Below, piece after piece: positions 58,520 to 64,000 of a DNA stretch of 64,000 nucleotides. The position numbers and the translations under genes were made by a program. Within the stretch, counting starts at the first letter, position 1; each line of letters starts with the position of its first letter. This DNA comes from Rhynochetos jubatus (Eukaryota > Chordata > Aves > Eurypygiformes > Rhynochetidae), in contig CM050690.1 of the NCBI GenBank assembly GCA_027574665.1, positions 69,917,433-69,981,432 on the forward strand, given 5' to 3'. A model generated the notes under the pieces. It was not told where the DNA came from. It did not search any database and saw nothing but the letters and a program-made list of their open reading frames with translations.

Positions 58520-59180
58520 TGTCCTTCATGTGCTGGACAAAGAAACTGTTGCTATCAGACGCTGTATTTAATTATAGCTTTAATTATGATCCTACAACTA
58601 GAATAGTATTCCACAGAGGGGGGAAAATGCCTTATTCTTATTACTGGTATGTTGCTGCTATTAGCAATTACTGCAGAATCCAGCTCCCTCCCCTTTGTCT
58701 GTTGATTTATGTGGGTGTTGCCTGACAGAATTAGTTGATAATCTCATTAGAGCTAATCCTGTTTGCTCCTTCTACAAAAAATCGTGTCATGACTGGCAGA
58801 CCTCCCTTTTTTCCCTATTTCTCTTTTCCATTAGTTATTTCAGAGATATTTGCTAGACAGCATGGACGTTCAGAATGAATGTTTGTCCTATTTACTGGCC
58901 CTAATTACAGCCTCATCAAATTCAGCACCCTTCCCTGTCCCTCTCAATAAATATTTTCTTTGAGCCAAACAGCATACAAATCTTAGCTGCAGCTCTTTTA
59001 TGTTCAGTCCACATAACCCTGAAGCAATTAAGGCTTCTCAAATGACATTTTGGGTTTATATTATCTTTTATGTCTTTAAAAAGTGGTCTCCCTTACAAGG
59101 TGTCTTGATGGGCGATAAAGTAAAGAAGACTCAAAACTGCGATTGCCTACATACATATTTGATACATGGAGCCCAAGGTG
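58520..59180. promoter_or_regulatory. candidate conserved regulatory stretch (homeodomain-type motifs)
   Basis: Unique-looking DNA with many TAAT/ATTA cores. TAATTA occurs at 58569-58574 and 58581-58586, ATTAGCAATTA near 58660, and GATAATCTCATTAGAGC followed by TAATCC near 58737-58760. Further right are CTAATTACAG and GCAATTAAGG blocks. Such clustering is common in vertebrate developmental enhancers located in gene-poor DNA. It is an inference from motifs and needs cross-species alignment. Confidence 0.25.
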
Positions 59181-62100
59181 CTTAATAAGGTAGATTCACT
59201 TAATCTAGAATATTTCTAATCACCAGTATATTTGGAGACTAGCAGCTCTTAATGAGGCTACCAAAAGCATGTAAAGGTTGTTGATGTGAATTCAAGCATT
59301 AGAAGCATGCGCATGGTAAACATAATTGTAAATAGCAGTTGTAAAGCAAGATGAGAACCATAACGGCATCTACCTATTTACCATGTTAAGTGCTAATGTA
59401 TTCAACAATAGCATACCTGACTTGATGAGGATTTGCACAGCTATGCTTCATACTTTTTGTTTTCCTTATTTAGTGCTTGTGCAAAGTGCCAAGGAAAATC
59501 AGGACTTTATCCTTATTTATGACCTAGACAGTGATTAAACCCATTTCCCAAGTTTGTTTTAATCCGATAATCCTATTCTGAAGTGATGACTTTCAAAAGT
59601 ACTTCAGTACACCCTATATAGCACAATAGGTTTTGGAGGTAAAGAAGGCTCACAGATTTCCTAATGATCCCTTTTATGAAGTTCCAAAAACTATAATATA
59701 TTTAGTTATACTGTAATTCTTTATCATTAGTTGTCATGTAATTTCTACACTAAATGAGGCAAGAATTGTAGGGGAACGTAATGTCTCATTTTGATTCATC
59801 CCAGAAAAAGCACTTAAGCTTTTTGGACATATAACAAGAATAGTTCCACTCAAAAATCTTGCCTTCAAGCTTTTGAACCAAAAAGTATATAATAAGACTA
59901 CTTACAGCCTTAACACTACATATGTCTTAGTTATATTGTACATGAGAAAACAGTTTCAGCATAGTTACTCAAGCTGCAGTTCCATTATCTTCCAGTATCT
60001 CAAGACTGCCTGACCAGAACTGCCACCAAGTCAATAAGCATTGTTCATTCCCTATGATTATTTTGCATTCAGCAACACCTTGAGCCTTTGATCACGATCC
60101 ACTAAACAGCCCATGAAAATTTTCTGTCTAAATAGGAAAGATCATCTGATTGTGACAATGCAGACTATCGCCAGTAGAGAAGCGAAAAGGTCTCAGCACA
60201 GCATCTAAAGTTACAGCAACTATATTAATGAGGGCAATTAAATTCCTATATATTAGGGCCCATATTTCAGTACCATGTTACCAATAAAAACTTCTACAGC
60301 AGAGTCAGTTGCCATGTAGCTGTCTAGCTGCTTAAAATCCCATGTTTGACTTCCTGCCTTTAACATTTCTGGAATTTCTACCATTGGGCATTAGGCCTCT
60401 GCACTGGGCTTCATTCAAAAGTCAGACAGACAGAAGAGGCCTCTGTAATTGGGAGAACTGGTTTTATATTCTTACTCAGAAATTACTTAAAGAAGAAAGA
60501 ATTTAAATCTAGTCCTGCCACCCCCCAGCTGAACATACGAGTCACTGTCATCTAAAGTAGATATTTTAGGCTGGTGGACACTTTAGACTGTTTTTCTACT
60601 TCTCATAACATGCTGAAATACCTGCTTGGAGCAGAGACAGGAATCCCCATGCTCCAGAATTGTCCCATTAGCACCAACAGGCAGAAGCAGTTCTCTTTTT
60701 CTTACCCAGCGACTATTTCAATAATTTATATGGAGAGGGATAAGGTCCACAGGACAAATGGAAGATAATTGTCCCATTTGATATAGGAAAGATCTCCTCT
60801 CAAATTTGAACCAGAGGAGGTCCCAGATCACAGTCTGGGTGCTTTAATTAAGCTATTAATGGAGACCATTTTTTCATGAGAACAGCTGATGTGGACACAA
60901 ATGGATCCAGCTGAGATGCTGATGAGCAGAAGTAACAGGTACACATATTCCCCATTATGGTCCACTAAATGGTACCAGTGTGGGAAAGAGGAAGGCTGTG
61001 ACCACCCCGGTAAATACACATCCTCTTACTGTTTCCTCTTGGGCAGCTCTAAGCAGCTCCTGTAGTCCTGTCTCTCTACATTGACTTCTGGACCTCCAGT
61101 TCTTAGATCTGTCACAGGGAAAATATGTTGGTTGCTCAACCAAAGCCTGTTATTTCTCTCTAGGTGAAGAAGAACTTAAACGTTCTCAGTGGTCTTGTAA
61201 TATTCACCATTGGTGATGTTTTCAAAGACTCACTGTGGAAGTATGTAAAACTGAGCCCAGACATAATTTCCAGGCAGGTGTCTTATCTTTACAAGGTCTC
61301 TTTTTCTCTACTCATCTGTTAGCCTATGGAAATGATTCTTAAACTACAGGGACCAGATTTACAGTCAAGTAAATCCTGTGGTTGTATTACTGAATCCATT
61401 AGAAAAGCACCTATTGCAATGGCATAGGTTACATCCCAAGTACTTACCCATTTCAGAATTTTCCAAGTTTCACTGGTTTTTCTCTTTTAAAAGATGAGTC
61501 TTTGCGCTGCAAAATGTTACCAGAGCAGATTGTCTGGGTACTCTGGGATGTTGTCCTGTGAAGTAGAGGCTTTTCCACATATCTGTTCTTCCTTCTGCTG
61601 CCTTTCTTGCTAATGCCAGCTTGCTTACCTCATCTCTGTTTACTTTTACCTGTAGGAGTCTTCCAAAACTCTGCACAGTTGGGCAGCACGGGGATAGAGC
61701 CAGGGAAACACTTCAATAGCCTCTCCAATCCAAGCCCAGGAGACAAACATAATGAGACATTCTTCATGTGCAACTTCAGAGTATAACTTGGTTTGGGCTA
61801 CTGAGTGGTCTGTAGGAGGACTTTGTAAAGTCTTCTGTATTGCACAGAACCATTATATAATGACTCAACAGAGTATTTCAGAATTGAGCTATGTTTTAAT
61901 TCTATTCTCAAATCCGTGTTTAACAAAGAAAATAAATATCCTCTCAGACTAAAACCTGCTTATACAATTTGCTGTATCAATCCTTTACAGAGAGCCTGCT
62001 TTTTTTTACAGTGCTTCACTTCCTACTTCATTGTAGCTGTGATCCTGGCATCTCAACAGCAGGAAAATATGGCTGTGCCCTAGTATTACAAACAATGGAA

Positions 62101-63380
62101 TCTGAGACAAAAACATTCTGAGGAGAAAATCTAAGGCACAGTTTCCTTTTAATAGTTAAATTAGACTTTCAGTGGCAATACTACCCTGCAGATATGCATG
62201 GCCAGACAAAGATATATAGATACAGATGCAGAGGAAGGGCATTCATTCTGGTTTTATTTAAAAGGACACATAGGGTTTTTTGCTTTACAGGAATTCCCAC
62301 AGACTTCTAGACGCGACACTGATGAGAGCATGCTGTCTCTTGCCTAAACAATTTCAATTGATATTATTAAGAAAAAGGAATCTTGGAATAACATCTGCTG
62401 TAAAAGACAGTATCTCTCTTTCCTATTCTGACATAATAAGCGCTGACAGAAAAGAGCAGAGAAGTATATCTTTTGTGAGACGTCTCAAAGTCTCTGAGAC
62501 ATGCATTCAGTGCTGTGTTTGGGATGTAATTTTCATAGAAGTGCCAGAACATAAGGTACTCAAATTCTCTAAGAGTTAGGACCTTTGTTCTCTAGGTGCC
62601 TTTGAAGCTTCGACTTAATGTTTGCTGCAAGAAATACTATTTGTTGCATGGTAATCCTTACCAGACATACAAGGAATGTTGTTTTCCAGGCCAGGAGTAC
62701 TCCTAACTATAGTGCAGCAAATATAAACTGACATGCACATGATAGCCTTGCTAATAAAGTTTATGAAATTCATGCTTATTTACTCAGACAAGTCAATCAA
62801 CAGTTAAACGGAAATAAACTTTAAGGTGAGTGATGCCATGGCAATAGAGGTATCATTCCCAGGTGGTCCTGGTGGGCTATAACAAATGAAGGGAAAGATG
62901 TCCAAGGCTACTTCTGCTGCTTAGGAAGGAGTATCACTGTTTATTGTAGCAGCAAGGGTGCTGGAATAAGGTCAAGGAGGAGGAGATTATGTCCCTTTCT
63001 GTCTTCACTGATATATAATGGTATTTTCAACTTTATAAGCTTTAAAGGCAACACCAAGCAAACTGTATGTCAGGCTAGTGAAACATGCAGTACATTAGGA
63101 ATAAATAAATGTTCCCCCAGCAAAGAAATACCTAACAGCATAAAAGATTAATTCTGTGCTGATTGTGGCAATAGTCTTCAACAATCTTGCAAACTGTGGC
63201 ACCAAAATAGTAGTTGAAGGGATCTAATGTTTATCACGTAACAATTAACAGTGACGTGAGATTATTTGGGTTTGTCACAGGTAAGGATATAGTTGAACAG
63301 CACAAAAAGTTTCTTAATAAGAATGTTCTCAAGCACATCTATTTATCTACAGAGATGGTTCCTAGGAGTCAGGTTACCTA

Positions 63381-63438
63381 TTTTGTCTCAAGACGCAAAA
63401 TCTTGTCAAGGTGCAAAATTTTGTCTCAAGATGCAATC
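63381..63438. repeat. short minisatellite, three units of about 20 bp
   Basis: Unit TTTTGTCTCAAGACGCAAAA (63381-63400), a shorter variant TCTTGTCAAGGTGCAAAA (63401-63418) and a third TTTTGTCTCAAGATGCAATC (63419-63438). A perfect 8-bp hairpin (CAATCTTT, C, AAAGATTG; 63434-63450) overlaps the right edge. Confidence 0.85.
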
Positions 63439-64000
63439 TTTCAAAGATTGGAAGTATAAGAGCTGATCATACAGTGATAGCACAAAAGTGATAAGAAAAT
63501 TCAGTAGACAAATTACAGATGTAACCCAACATGCCAGAGGTATCTGAAAGACAGGATGGAATAAGCAGCAATTAAAAACAGGCTTGAGGAGATATCATGA
63601 CAGACTGAATCAAGGAATTTAGAACTGTAAGTATAAGGAACAAGGGACCATTGAACAGCATATGGGAACATAACTGGAGACAGACATGTAACAGTGAGAA
63701 TATAACTTCCAAGCTGGTCTCATGCTAAGTCTGATAATGCAAAAAAATAAGACCTAAAGGACTGTGCAGAGTTTGCAGGATTTGGTGGGCCAAATGGAGC
63801 AAGAGGAAAATGTGGAATAATTTGAGTATTTTATGAGTGCTGCAACACACGGAGACAAGAAGATAACTGTGAGTGTGATGAAGAACAGAATGCAAGAATG
63901 CAGTTACGGACAGAGATTGGGAGAGAGCTATTTAATGGCTTTCTTAGTATAGACAGCTCAGATAGCTGAGCTGTTCATAGAAAATAAGTTTATAACAGAT

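Larger units (their letters stand above)
56717..64000. other. non-coding DNA, no gene recognised
   Basis: About 7.3 kb up to the window edge. No frame exceeds about 100 codons. Features listed separately are a 15-bp direct repeat, a motif-rich stretch at 58.5-59.2 kb and a short minisatellite near 63.4 kb. No transposon recognised. Confidence 0.5.

Noticed and set aside
1-64000. CRISPR arrays, tRNA or rRNA genes, bacterial operons
   Set aside because: No regularly spaced identical repeats, no recognisable tRNA or rRNA sequence, and the repeat content is clearly avian.

Overview
This window looks like bird nuclear DNA, most likely intergenic or intronic. The evidence is the repeat content: several copies of the avian CR1 LINE family with their typical 3' ends, one bird-type endogenous retrovirus LTR, traces of much older amniote repeats (CR1/L3-like and MIR-like), poly-A/T tracts, and a low density of long open frames. 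The longer protein-like frames on the sense strand that make biological sense all belong to CR1. I recognise no host protein-coding gene, rRNA, tRNA, CRISPR array or operon. Nothing points to a bacterium or virus.

Layout: 1-3.5 kb is unique-looking, AT-rich DNA. A retroviral LTR without an internal region (a fossil) lies at 3535-4326. After about 6 kb of plain sequence comes the main landmark, a 3.6-kb sense-strand CR1 at about 10650-14233. It keeps the ORF1 esterase domain and the ORF2 endonuclease, reverse transcriptase and C-terminal region, with scattered stops and frameshifts. At 16.3 kb is a (TGGGA)17 pentanucleotide array, followed by a 31-base A tract at 17.4 kb. A 220-bp antisense CR1 3' end is at 19.6 kb. 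At 20.7 kb and 34.4 kb are two short intervals with exon-like splice signals, offered only as hypotheses. At 22.2, 23.0 and 48.1 kb there are perfect short inverted repeats.

Around 29.1-29.7 kb an interspersed repeat of uncertain class is followed by two MIR-like fragments. A second copy of the same repeat lies in the opposite orientation at 45.1-45.7 kb. An old antisense CR1 end is at 33.8 kb. A second substantial sense CR1 (37321-38709) has an unusually long open stretch of 322 codons. Very old CR1/L3-like and MIR-like fragments cluster at 42.1-43.4 kb. A fourth recognisable young CR1 fragment is at 56.3-56.7 kb. The rest is unassigned non-coding DNA, with a few stretches rich in homeodomain- or POU-type motifs (24.8-25.1, 28.0-28.3, 58.5-59.2 kb) that could be conserved enhancers.

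There is no gene network to describe. The elements share only a common transposition machinery: the CR1 proteins would have copied CR1 RNA by target-primed reverse transcription in the nucleus. I found no evidence for a novel biological system. The most checkable observations are the opposed copies of the unclassified repeat, the perfect hairpins, the G-quadruplex-type array and the two candidate exons.
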